Source: Chamaecyparis obtusa (taxonomy: Eukaryota; Streptophyta; Pinopsida; Cupressales; Cupressaceae). From it: a stretch of DNA of 64,000 nucleotides. The stretch spans positions 186,001 through 250,000 of the forward strand of contig BSBK01007021.1 in NCBI GenBank assembly GCA_027943335.1. Direction: 5' to 3'. Positions 1-10,467 of this stretch are shown in pieces. Within the stretch, counting starts at the first letter, position 1. Each line of letters begins with the position of its first letter. The notes below the pieces were generated by a model. That model saw only the letters and a list, made by a program, of their open reading frames with translations. It ran no database searches and had not been told where the DNA came from. Position numbers and translations under genes: made by a program.

Positions 1-2
1 TA

Positions 3-2614
3 GACATCAACTGGGAAGACTAGATGTACATCTTTGTGTAGGCTATCCTAGACGTTGGTAATGCTATTGATTGGGCCGAAATAATAGCTGAGCAATTACA
101 TGAAAGTTTATCTCAGGCAACTTTAATTTCCAATTTTTATATGTCTTAATACCTCTTTTATATTCTTGCCATCTATAGAATCTGGGATGGTCTGCCTCAT
201 AAAGAATGGAATAGCAGTATGCCCATCTATGAATATCACCCCCTCTGACAAAAAGGAAAACACCCCATGGGTTTTAAGAAGGTGCATGATACCTTTTTCT
301 CCAAATTAGTCTTTGAATTAAGAGGAAAACCTAATTGCAAGATATCAAAGGAGGCTATGGAATTTGTGAAAATTTATGGAATTTTTTATATTTAGTTCCC
401 TGCTTTTACCTATTTAAGAGTACGTGGTTTCAGTGATGCTCCATTAAAACTTCCCAGGTATTGCCCGAACAAGTGCATTCTTCTTGAAGTAGGAAGACAA
501 TTATTAATGGTTGAGAAGAAGTACAACATCAAGAGAGGTATCGGTGCCTTCTTCCCACTTGAACTAGGACACTAAAAATTCCATTTGATGCATGACTTTT
601 CCTTTTTGATCAATGAATTAAAAGAAATAAATCTCCAGCCATATCAGGCAAGGAACTACTTTGATAGAAAAGGTTTTGTTGAGAACCATTTCAGAGTGGA
701 TGCCATGTTCCTTCATCAACCAGCTTTGGAAGACTACTGGAATGATTGTATAGATGAGGTTGAGGTTACTAAAAGATTGTGTTCTAGGTTTTCCCTTAAA
801 CAAATAACTGCTTTAAAGCTACCTTTAAGCATCAGAAATATTAAAGATGAAGATAGCAGTGTATTTGAGCTAGAAAATGCAGTATTAAGAGCTGAAATGG
901 CAATCAAAAGAATTGACTGGCTGGCGGAGGAAGAAGAAAATGTGAAGTCTTTAACTAAGGAGGTTTTCTGGAAGATAGAACAGTGGCTCAAGGCCCAGAA
1001 GAAGAAGATCTTAGCTACCCCTGTGTTGGGAATCAGAAAGAGTCCAAGGGCTCATAAAATTGAATCCTCCCCTGTTCTGACTAATAAGATTGAACTGTTG
1101 CTTTCTGTAGGTGTTTCATATTCTCCAAAAATTCTTGAAAATTCAGAGTTGGTTTCTAATGATGCTGTGAAGTTTACAAGGTAGAGGAGCAAAAGACGTG
1201 GGAAGGTGGATCTTCCTTTTTGCATTGTCCTAGATTCTGACACTAAGGAACCTAGCGTAAAGCAGTTCAAAAGGTTGAAAAGAGGTAAAGCATCCAATAT
1301 GGATTCAATATCAGCTGGAGGCAATGGGAGTTCAAGTCAACAAGAGCCTGTTACCCCGAGCAATCCCAGTACCACTATTTCCCTGCAGAATGCAACTCCT
1401 ATTTCACCAAATTGGATGGATCTAACTATGAATAAGAAGAGGAACATTGTGTATACCTCAGTCCCTATTGGTGACTTGGTTAGTAAATACCTTGGAAAGT
1501 CCCCTAGAACAAAGAAGCCTAAAATAGAGTCTATGGTGGATGTGGATCCGACCACAGGTCATTGGGTTGTAGAGATTTTTAAGCCCAATTCTAACAAGAC
1601 CAGTGCTGAGGTCACTGAGAAAGATTTCACTATGGATAAAGTGGATTTAGAAGTATCTTCCAAAGCTACTGATTTGAAGATTTTGAATTTAGCAAACAAG
1701 AAAATCAATCACAGAGTGTTGAAGGATGCTGAAGACAAAGCTAAGCTGAAGCAAGCTTTATGTGAAATGGAAAAGTACATTCATCAATTGTAGAATCCTA
1801 TTCCTCAGCCATTGGTGATGGTACCCCTAAGTCTAGATGTCATGTCTCCAAACAATCAAAAGTTCCTTGATCAGGTACATAAAGAGAGATCCCTCTCTAA
1901 GGCATTCTATAATTGGATGGGAGTTGGAGAGATGGTTAATCACCTCGCTCAAGCCTATGAGAGTTCAACTAATTGGTCTTCTAATCTGGTATCTACCTTA
2001 GAAGCTAAAGTCAAGCTTTGGGAAGGAAAGAGAGATAGTCTGGAGATAGCAATAGCTAATATGGATGAAGCTTTCAGCTATGACATAGAAAAGTTCCTGT
2101 CTGAGAAGATAATTCCAGGCGCTGATACTAGTCTCCTTTTTGTGGAAAAGGTTAATGAGGAATGGTGATGTAATTTAATTGATCAAGGTATTCAAGAATT
2201 AGAGAAAATTCTCAAGATAGTAGCCTGTGTTAAGGAGGTTGTCAGCAATCATATAAATTGTGTCTACAATCTATCCACATGTGAAGTGAAAACGGGAATA
2301 GATGAGGCTAGGAGGAAAGAATCCTTCACCACAAAAGCACAAGTGTTGAAAGATGCCAAAGAAATGGTATCCCGAGACTGCTCAATCATCACTAGGGTAC
2401 AATCATTGATAATGCTTGGTGAAGAACAGGTGAAAATGTTGAATACTAAGCTTAAGTAGTTACAAAACTACAAAGATATCTGGGAACAGAGGTTGGATCT
2501 TGTTTCTTCACCAAATAAGGAGATGTTGGAGAGATTTGTGGTGGTTTTCAAGGAGTGGTCAAATGAGCACAAAGCAACTAAGGCCACCATTAATGCTGAG
2601 GCCGAGAAAAGCTA
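3..2614 (+). pseudogene. U3-ORF family remnant, 5' end outside window
   Basis: One reading frame can be followed from base 3 to a TAA at 2612 with only in-frame stops (for example in the first 600 bases and at 1182, 1791 and 2166), so this is a single decayed gene of at least 870 codons. It matches, in the same order, the ORF lying inside the LTR of retrotransposon A: the block IDWAEIIAEQL, then YLFYILA, then FTYLRVRGFSDAPLKLP (405-455), then DYWNDC..EVEVTKR..SRFSLKQ (730-800), and a charged C-terminal region likely to form coiled coil. Similarity to A is clear but far lower than between the two LTRs of A, so it is a different subfamily. I recognise no named domain and cannot give a function. 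It probably lies in an LTR as its relative does, but no primer site is visible after it. Confidence 0.7.
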
Positions 2615-3299
2615 ATCTATTTTGATTAGTCTTTGAAAGGATGGTTCCAAGTAGTTATAGGGTGTTAGTTCTTTTCCAAGAATAGACTTTAGTTATGAAA
2701 CTGATTATGCCCTATGTGGCTATAAGTTAATTTTTGAAAGACCTTGCAAGGGTCAGTTCTCTAGTAGCAGAAAAACTTATAGTTTAATATTTACTGCAAA
2801 TACTTTCATGAAATGGTTCATGTTTTGACTTGAAAATCATAATATAGTATCAGTGGATATATATAAAAAATGGTAGTATCTTTTTCAGATCAGTGTGTCT
2901 GATTAATACATGTGTGCTAATTTTAGTTGGAACTAATTTCATGTTGCTGCAATCTTTGTATGTGTTTCAAGATCATACATTCCTTTTCAGTTTTATTTTA
3001 GTATATGTTGAATTGATCTTTCTGGGAATTTTCTTTATAGTCTCAGTCAGTTGGCTTAGATAAATGTGGATTCTCTCTCAGAGCATAAATCTCTTAGTAG
3101 TTATTTCATATGAGTTTTGAAAAAGCCTTTTTGTACTTTTAGGTCAAAAGTATACATTACTTTTACAATTTTTCATTCTTTTCAAATAAATGAATTGTCA
3201 AGATTGATCTTTATATAAGGTAGTTGCTCCTTTGATCACAGAGAGTTTAGTCATGAGTGGCTAACTCAACTGTTGTATGAGTTTATCCTTCATCTTGGG
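2615..3299 (+). other. Non-coding tail after the U3-ORF remnant
   Basis: AT-rich sequence without a convincing ORF. A GGCTATAAGTTA box near 2717 sits at the place where element A has its LTR TATA box relative to the ORF stop, which suggests this is the downstream part of a related LTR. A second TATATAAGG lies near 3212. I found no primer binding site and cannot place an LTR end. Confidence 0.35.
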
Positions 3300-5947
3300 C
3301 TAGAGTATTTATAGATCGTTATAGTTTTAGTAAGAAGGAAAATCTGTATACCAACAAGATCTAAAGACATATATGTACAAATGAGCCTAGGTGGAGACAC
3401 AACTAACACTATGTACAAGACACAAGCTACAAGATGCATAAAGGATTGCGGATGAGGGTGATGATGCAAAGATGTGCATGATGGTACTCTAGTTGTGATG
3501 GGAAGCCAAGATACATTGATGGTGGATAGGGTGATTATGGATGATGTGTCCTGAAATGACATAGGGATTAGGAAGGATGCATCCCAATGATGATGATTGG
3601 ATTGAGATCAAGGCTTGAAAAAAGACTAAGGATGTGATTGGATGGGTTGATTGATGTTTGATTTTAGATAGCTAGAGGATATGAATAAGATTTAGATGTG
3701 ATGGAAGATTGATAGGACCATTGGGATATGACATTGGATTGCATGGGGGGTAGCCTAGAGTTAGATACCAATTAAAATGGAAGTAATAGGTTATGGAAAG
3801 ATGGAGGAAATGCTTAGGGATGTGGATATGGAGGAACAAGTAGTTAAGGATGGATGGGAGGATTTGGATGGGGGACCAGGAGATGAAAGGATTGGGGATA
3901 AAGGTGGAAATGGAGCAAGGATAGGGAGATGGAAACATGGATGTGATAGGGTCTCTAAGGAATATATCATCAAGGAATAAGATGCCCCCACTTAGGATAG
4001 GTCATACATGAGGATGTATTAGGAGGGGTGCAATAGGATGGAAGACAAGGATTATGAGATGAAAGGGATTGCAGATAAAGATGGAAATGAAGCAAGGATG
4101 GGGAGATGGAAATATGGGTGTGATAACGTCTCTAAGGAATATGTCACCAAGGAATAAGATGTCCCCACTTAGGATAGTTCATACATGAGGTGACATTAGG
4201 AGGGTGATAGGATTGGAAGATAAGACAAAAAGAGGATGATGGAGGTAGATGAAAGTTAGGATGACGAGTCAAGAAGTAGGGAGATGGAAGACAAGATGAT
4301 TGGCCAAAAAGGTAGGGAGATAGATGGTAACATGATGGGAGGATTAGGTTGACAAATGGATGAAAGAGGTGAATGGAAGTTAGGATGACAAGTGAATGAG
4401 GGAGGCCAAAAGGTGTCCAAAAGAATGTTTATTTTGTTATCAAGATCCCAATGAGGATGGTGAAGGTGATAGGTATGAGAGGCAAATGGGATTTAGGAGG
4501 TGGTGGATAGGATGTGCTAGACGAAATTTCCCCCAATTGTGGAGAGGAATTGGATGGAGGGATTACATATGATGCCTATTTACCAGGTTTTCATCATAGT
4601 ACTTATCCAACATGCATGTTTTCCAAGTTTTCACCATTGGATGATTATTTCTCTTTACTTTTTTTATTTTTTATTTTATTTTATTTTTATTTTTTCAGAC
4701 TGGATATTGGTACAACCTTATTTTAGATGAGTATATTATGAAAAGGCATGGATGAGATGGTTGTGATGGTGGATATGCATGGGGTGAGGGATATGGTGGT
4801 AAAAAGTGTTTGGATGGAATGATGGAAAGTGATCATGATAGGGGGATGTTGTTAGGACCAACATTGGCACATGTTTTGAGGTAGGTGGATGGAGTGAATG
4901 AGAAGTGAATGACACATGTGGATATGATGTAGGAGCTATGATAGGTAGTTCTGGGATATAAGGTCCCAAAATAGAGCTAGGAGATGGAGGAGGGGAATGA
5001 TTAGCTAGTGGAATAGAAACTTTGGATGCCATTGTGGATGTTTCTTTTAGATGCATTGTTTCTTTTTGTTTTGGGATCCACATAGTTTTTTCTTTTTCTT
5101 TGGTGGGCATTTGCAGCCTTTGGGATGTAGTGGATTTCTTGATTGGATTTTTATTTGCTTGAGCATGTCTTTTGGAGTGGACATGGAAATCCTTGGATCT
5201 TTGTGGATAGTTATCTTTATGCATTTTTTATATGGCATCCAGATTATTGTGAGGAGAATTGGAAGGAATATGAGGAGGTGTTCAGGATGGAGGAGATATG
5301 GGTGGAATTATAGTGGGTGGATGGGGATGGTGGGTGTGGGAATGTGTCTTTGTTGATCTTGATTAGGAATGTATGGAATTGGATTTTTGTAATGGGTGAG
5401 AGGGACATGGGATTGGTGGATGGAGGAATGACTAGGATAAGATGGGGGATGGGATTTTAGGATAGAAGGGCCCAAAATGGATTTGGTATGTGGAGGATAT
5501 GTGATGGTACATATTGGGATATAAGGACCCAAAATGGATTTAGAGGATGAAGGAGGAATGTGATAGGTCATTTTGGGTTTTAATGATGGAGGAGAGGGAA
5601 TCACGTAAATTTTTTTGGAGGAAAAATGAGGAGATGTGATGGTGGGTTTGGAAGCATTCTTGAATTTGGCTTTAGCTATACCAACATTTTTGGAGGAAGT
5701 GTCTTTAGATGTGTGACCAATACCATATGATCATGGATATTTTTTTGTCCTAGATGGGCTCCAGAGTTCCTTGTTCATGGGTACTAATCCTTTACCTTGA
5801 TAATTCCATTTCTTGAGCATTTATCCAAGCACAAATACTTATTACTTGGGGAATAAGATAAAAATCTAGTATTAGGTGTCGTGGTGGAAGAGATGAAACT
5901 TATTTCTTTTACTTCAAGTGGGATGCCATTGAAAAATGTAAGTGGAC
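3300..5947 (-). other. Purine-rich (plus strand) low-complexity host sequence, element M interior
   Basis: The plus strand is dominated by GGA, GATG and GGAT words; the minus strand therefore reads as Pro/Ser/His-rich peptide in several frames, with a recurring SILGPYIP-like unit near 5000 and 5500. A direct duplication of about 177 bp is visible (GTCTCTAAGGAATAT at 3951 and at 4128). The same composition continues at 18251-18548 and from 31279, that is on the other side of each hAT insertion, so the three pieces were once contiguous. The long plus-strand ORFs here are shadows of the composition. A T-rich tract lies at 4650-4700. Confidence 0.6.
5308..5820 (-). pseudogene. Retrotransposon polyprotein fragment with G-patch remnant (element M)
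   Basis: Reading the minus strand from an ATG at 5820 gives KKWNYQGKGLVPMNKELW followed about 20 residues later by SYGIGHTSKD, which has the glycine spacing of a G-patch (aromatic-x-G-K-G-L, then G-I-G). One TGA interrupts it between the two halves. The same frame runs on through MIPSPPSLKPK into a proline-rich stretch with SILGPYIP units to 5308. A G-patch between protease and reverse transcriptase occurs in some plant Ty3/gypsy elements, and element B in this window has one there, so I infer a gypsy polyprotein linker. No reverse transcriptase follows to the left. Moderate confidence, as G-patches are short. Confidence 0.45.
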
Positions 5948-5955
5948 CAAGGAGA
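5948..5955. repeat. 8-bp target duplication, left of hAT-L
   Basis: CAAGGAGA lies directly outside the outer terminus of hAT-L and pairs with CAAGGGGA at 18243-18250 (7 of 8 bases equal). Eight bases is the hAT superfamily duplication length. Confidence 0.7.
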
Positions 5956-5978
5956 CAGAGATAACTTTAAGAAACCCC
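5956..5978 (+). repeat. hAT-L outer terminal inverted repeat
   Basis: Starts CAGAGATAACTTTAAG and runs into a C-run (AAACCCCC). The outer end of hAT-R, read inward from 31270, is CAAGGATAACTTTAAG and then identical in the following C-run. The inner ends of both copies share the AACTTTA core. Confidence 0.7.
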
Positions 5979-6003
5979 CTTTTAGGAAAAAGTGTAAAAT
6001 CCT

Positions 6004-6266
6004 GGCGAATTGTACATTATTTTAGGGGGGAATTTGTTTTAATGTAGGTGATTTTTTTTTCCAAATCCATGATTTTTCATAGTTTTTATTGGCAATTTTT
6101 TCCCCATCGAATGAAAATTTCATAAATTGCTGGCGAATAATTTTCTTTTGAAGTAAAAAATTATAATATATGAGGCGAATAATTTTCTTTTCAAGTAAAA
6201 AATAATAATATATGAGGCGAATGATTTTCTTTTGAAGGGTAAAAAAAATATTTGTATTGGCGAATT
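6004..6266 (+). repeat. Subterminal GGCGAAT repeat array, hAT-L outer end
   Basis: GGCGAAT occurs at about 6004, 6132, 6174, 6216 and 6260; the middle three copies form a tandem array of about 42 bp whose unit is GGCGAATAATTTTC followed by an A/T-rich stretch. Clustered short words next to the ends are typical of transposase binding sites in plant hAT elements; the binding role is inference. Confidence 0.7.
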
Positions 6267-6349
6267 TTATGTACCATTTGAAAATTTATTTATGTTATTG
6301 GCTAATCATTCGTTAATTATGGCAAAAAAATATATTTTGTTGGCGATTT

Positions 6350-7066
6350 TCAAAAGATGGGAAATATTTTGTTATAATACCTTAGACTAACATACCTAGC
6401 ATACATACATTATTTTATAATGTTAAATATATTATTTGATATCGTCGGATGATCCAAGATCAATGGCTGAAGTTTAATTTCGGCCCCAATTTCTTGAAGG
6501 AAATAGAGTTGTGGAGGAAGTCACTGGAATGTTGACACGTATCAAATAAGGGTTACTTATCTACAGACTACAGTGTACACATGTTGGTATCGATATTCAT
6601 GGTTCTATTACTATAGTGCAACTTGTAACCTCTTAACTCAGTAAGCAATAAATGCCTTGTCAGTGACAAGTGACATTCTTTAACTTGTCATGCAGAGTAG
6701 ACACGCACCACTTCCAAATTCGTACAGACGCTATAACTGATATCTGACATCTTTTGCATTTATGGGAAATATTTATTGCCAGATATGAAAGATTAAGTCC
6801 AAAATTTTTATTTCTCACACACATGCATTTAGGGGAAAGATTTACATGAAAGATTTAGAGTCATGTTAAGGACAATGGATTTAATACCATTAAAGACAAA
6901 ATAATTTATTGCTAAGTAACGATCAAGAATTCAAGGGCTATTTATAGATGATCTATCTTCATTATTCATCGATTTGTCTTTGGTGTTTGCTATATAATTT
7001 GTTTGTTTAGGGTTTGCAGTCTGCAAATAATTTGTTTTTAAGTTTTTTGTAGTTTTACTATTTCAG
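6350..7066 (+). promoter_or_regulatory. P1 upstream region with TATA-like box (hAT-L)
   Basis: No ORF. A CTATTTATAG box at about 6938 is conserved at the same place in hAT-R (30184-30193). Around 6450-6480 stands a GATCAATGGCTGAAGT word resembling the start of the tandem repeats upstream of P2a (near 9060), so the two gene starts may share control sequence. The stretch before the gene ends in TTTACTATTTCAG, which would also fit a splice acceptor. Confidence 0.4.
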
Positions 7067-7654
7067 GTGGACACTCCAATTAGGCTTATATGCACATTTG
7101 AGGAGGCCCATAAGGCCTTTCTGGGTTCCTTTACTAATGAAACCTTAGAATCTATTTGTAAGGAGGGTGGGCCTTTCGTTATAGAGGCTGTGAAAATGGT
7201 GTTGGGCCAAGAGTTTTTGAATAATGAAGGTAGACATCGAGTCAACACAGACATTACGTCCCATTTTTTGACATCTCTTCTCAACCTCAGAGGAGAGAAG
7301 GTGGAGATGTTAATGCTGCTGAGGAGGGTTTTCAAAGAAGAATACATAGGGGACAATGTTAATGTTGTCATGTTCACAAAAATAGGGGTGGGGATCCCTT
7401 GGGCAAGTGAAATACCCAAGCTTCTCCTCCTAGGCTAGAATGTGGCCATGTGACCTTTTCTTTTGGGCCTCAATGCTGGGCAGTATAAGGGCCATAGGAA
7501 ATGGGCCCTGATTGCTAGGGATTTCCTTTGAAAGTGGTTTTCCCTTGATGAAGAGGAGGCTGAGGTGGGGCAATTTGGGTGGCTCGATGAATTCGCGCAG
7601 ATAATCATCTCTCATGAATTCTACTTAGATGGAGCCGAAGGCCAAAATCAGTAG
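7067..7654 (+). pseudogene. P1 cargo protein, unknown family (hAT-L copy)
   Basis: About 196 codons. The first 123 residues share 86 positions (70%) with the hAT-R copy, including KAFLGSF, GGPFV.EAV.MVLG.EFL.NE, ITSHFL.SLL and MLLRRVFKEEY. The conserved start codon is GTG here and ATG in hAT-R, so this copy seems to have lost its start. A TAG follows the block ending in LLLLG (7436-7438) and the frame goes on, conserved with hAT-R (HRKWALIAR.FL.KWF.LD, WLDEF.Q.I), to 7654. That TAG is at the same place in both copies. Two more TGA stops are private to this copy. No signal peptide, membrane segment or known domain is visible; small, charged, probably globular. I do not recognise the family. 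Confidence 0.6.
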
Positions 7655-8797
7655 TGGACTACTACTGGTTTTTTCTGATAAAAAGTTTATGGGTTTTTTT
7701 TGTTTATAGTATGTTTCTTTTTGTAGTATTTACTATTGTACTGGAAGTAGACATTGGACTACTAGTCTACTAGTGGTTTTTTTTTTATAAAAACATACCT
7801 CATTTTTTTGTTTTTTTTGTTTATAATAGGTTCCTCTTTGTTCTGGAAGTGGAACTGGACAATGTTTATGTAATTATAATTTTATGAAAAGAAAACAATG
7901 AAAATTTTGCAAGCTTTAGCTCATTTCAATTTGTACAAAAAATGGTTCTTAGACTTCTCTGTCACTGTGATTGCAATATTTTAATTAGTTGCATTATGAT
8001 TTATCTGTGTATTAGATATGTATGATGTATCATAGTTGTACAATGTAGACAGTTATAGTCAATAAAAGAAATGTCTTATCAGTTATCACTGAGTACTAAC
8101 ATTAAGTTTGGGTAATGTTACCTATCAAAATTCACACACTCATACATTTAATATGAAAGATTTATAGAATTTTGAAGGACAAATGAATTAATAAGGTTAG
8201 AGAAATAATTTATTGTATTCTAATTATAATGTATGAGAATTATATGTGAATCTGTGATTATAATTATCAACGTTAAAGTTATAATCAATAAAAATATCAT
8301 TTTAACTCTAAGAATACTATATAATCAATTTGACAGACAAATGAATTAATAAGGTTAGAGAAAGAATTTATTATTTTCTAATTAGAAGGTATGATAATTA
8401 TATGTGATTATAATTATCAATGTTAAAGTTATAATCAATAAAAAATATCATTTTAACATTAAGTATACTATTTAATCAATAAAAAAATTACTTTAACTCA
8501 TGTTTGGGAGACCTAGTGAGTCAGCAACCACAGAAATCTCATTATCTCTCAACACTAACCTTAACTTCGGCCTTTGAAATTTATTAGAATTTACTATTAT
8601 TAAAAAAAATAGTGCATTTTGAATTTGATTGGCTAAAATTGTTACTATTCAATTAAATAAATTTAAATGTTATTAACTTATTATCCATTATTAATTAATA
8701 TTTATAAAGGAAAAAATAACATTATAACATTTAACAATGTCCATTGTAAATAACTACCATTGGATGAGCACAGATTGATGATGTACGATGGACTTCA
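7655..8797. other. AT-rich intergenic stretch in hAT-L
   Basis: No ORF and no recognised element. Local direct repeats are present: a segment with GTTATAATCAATAAAAATATCATTTTAAC occurs around 8275 and again near 8430 (given here as a description of two roughly 110-bp copies). Homopolymer T runs near 7690-7800. The matching part of hAT-R (28262-29473) is also AT-rich but diverged. Confidence 0.5.
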
Positions 8798-9552
8798 GGA
8801 TGAAAGGGAAAAGCAACCCCATCTTTTCAAACTCATTTTGGAATGATGACATGTGTCACTAAACACGTAACATGTTCCACTCATAGTCTCGCATGGTCCT
8901 ACCAACAATGCCATTTGACGATGACGTGACACGTCTGACTTGTAGCCGTGAGGTGAGTCGGCCATCAAGTGAGTGGTGACTAGGTGAGTTAATGGGACCC
9001 ATGGGGCCCAGGGCCACCACATGCACACAACACCATTATGACCGTTGGATTATTGTAGATCAATGACCGAAGTTGTATTTCAGGATGAAAGGGAAAATCA
9101 ACCCCATCTTTTCAAACCCATTCTGGAATCATGACACATGTCACTAAACATGTAACACATTCCACTCGCAGTCTCGCATGGTCCTACCAACAATGCCATT
9201 TGATGATGACGTGACACGTCTGAATCATAGTCGTGAGGTGAGTCGGTCGTCAGATGAGTGGTGACTAGGTGAGTTAATGGGACCCACGGGGCCTGGGGCC
9301 ACCACAGGCACACAACACCATTATGACCATTGGATTATTGTAGATCAACGACCAAAGTTGTATTTCAGGATGAAAGGGAAAAGCAACCCCATCTTTTCAA
9401 ACCTGTTTCCAAATCATGACACGTGTCACTAAACACATAACATGTTCCACTCATAGTCTCGCATGGTCCTACCAACAAAGCCATTTGATGATGATGTGAC
9501 ATGTCTGACTCATAGTCATGAGGTGAGTCAGCTGTTAGATGAGTGGTGACAA
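8798..9552 (+). repeat. ~285-bp tandem repeats upstream of P2a (hAT-L)
   Basis: AGGATGAAAGGG starts at 8798, 9082 and 9367, giving two full units of 284-285 bp and a partial third. Each unit contains CCCCATCTTTTCAAAC, a CACRTGTCACTAAACA word, CTCGCATGGTCCTACC and GACGTGACAC (two of them with ACGT cores). hAT-R has three corresponding units of about 260-270 bp on the other strand. The position directly upstream of P2a in both copies suggests promoter or enhancer repeats; this is inference. The minus-strand ORFs at 8795-9313 are repeat shadows. Confidence 0.7.
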
Positions 9553-9972
9553 CTCTAGATTGTATAATTTTGGCACTTTAAGTTTCACTTTCCAGTAGTC
9601 TGCGGATTTAGAAAGGGTTTAGAAAGGGTTTATGGATTCTAAATTTCTATGTTGAGGAAAGCAAGTGCAACAAAGTCTCTCAGCTAAAGCTCTGTTCCCA
9701 GTCAAAGTTTGCAAAACTCAAAACTAAGGGTAACGGGTAACTACTAAAATCCTAAACACCTAGGTCCCGTATTTTAAATTTTTCAAATCTCTTGATTTAC
9801 AACTTTATTGTTTATATTATAGAAAAAAATTATCCTGTTACTTGTTAGGGTTTAATTTTGATTCTTGAATCACCCTAGTAAATTATAGGCTTATAGCTAT
9901 GTATAAATATTTGAATTTTCCTATGAGTAAATAGTGATACCGGTTTAGGTTACCACTTCCCAGCTTACCACG
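9553..9972 (+). other. P2a leader region (hAT-L)
   Basis: Non-coding, conserved with the segment 26990-27400 of hAT-R (shared words AACTTTATTGTTTATATTATA and CCCGTATTTTAAATTTTTC, seen in both as near matches). Likely 5' untranslated sequence of P2a. Confidence 0.4.
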
Positions 9973-10410
9973 ATGGGCAAAACAATTATCAAGAATAAGA
10001 CTATGAGTAAAAAGACAAGTTAGATAATAGAATCCCACAATCTGCTTAAAACACCAAGTTTCATAGATTTATTCCATGATATTTATGATCCTGTTATTCA
10101 TGGAAATAAGGGAATAATGGAAATTAGATTTGCAATTGAAAACAAGTGGAACAATCCAAATAAAGGTTCAAAATTTTCTTCATTTAACCCAAAGGTAAAT
10201 GCAACGACAAATAAAATTGCATTGTGGAATGCTGGGTCGGCAAGCATGGCGTTACCTCAAGTATTCCCTTGCTCAAAAATTGTCATGGTCTGCGCCGAAA
10301 ATTATGATGAAAATAAAAAACCAATTGTGAATAAAAATACTCAGGAGGAAATTTTGTCGATAACCGAGAGTGAATTTGCTAGTCTATTGAACCTAGGGTT
10401 TGAACAATAA
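9973..10410 (+). pseudogene. P2a cargo ORF (hAT-L copy)
   Basis: The start ATGGGCAAAA is conserved with hAT-R (26990). Conserved blocks are LKTP.F.DLFHDI.DPVIHGNKGIMEIRFA, ENKWN.PNK.SKF and CAENYDEN. This copy has a TAG near 10020 that hAT-R lacks. The TAA at 10408-10410 is present in both copies at the same codon, after LLNLGF.Q, and the frame continues conserved for about 19 codons to a second shared stop (TAG at 10465) before P2b. So P2a may be a real separate 130-145 aa ORF, or the N-terminal part of P2b joined by readthrough or splicing that I cannot see. Family not recognised. Confidence 0.55.
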
Positions 10411-10467
10411 AAATCAAACGTGCAAATTGACCTAAGAAAGTTGGCAAAAAAAATAGATGCAACATAG

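Noticed and set aside
4514..4730. Membrane-protein-like ORFs with Phe/Tyr-rich ends
   Set aside because: The hydrophobic part is a T-rich tract at 4650-4700; two frames are open at once and there is no homologue in the other pieces.
3300..5600. Several long ORFs on both strands in the purine-rich region
   Set aside because: They follow from strong GGA/GATG composition, change frame often and are not conserved as a reading frame among the three host pieces, apart from the G-patch stretch.
8795..9313. Two similar minus-strand ORFs of 71-77 aa
   Set aside because: They are two units of a 285-bp tandem repeat read in one frame; the third unit and the hAT-R units do not keep the ORF.
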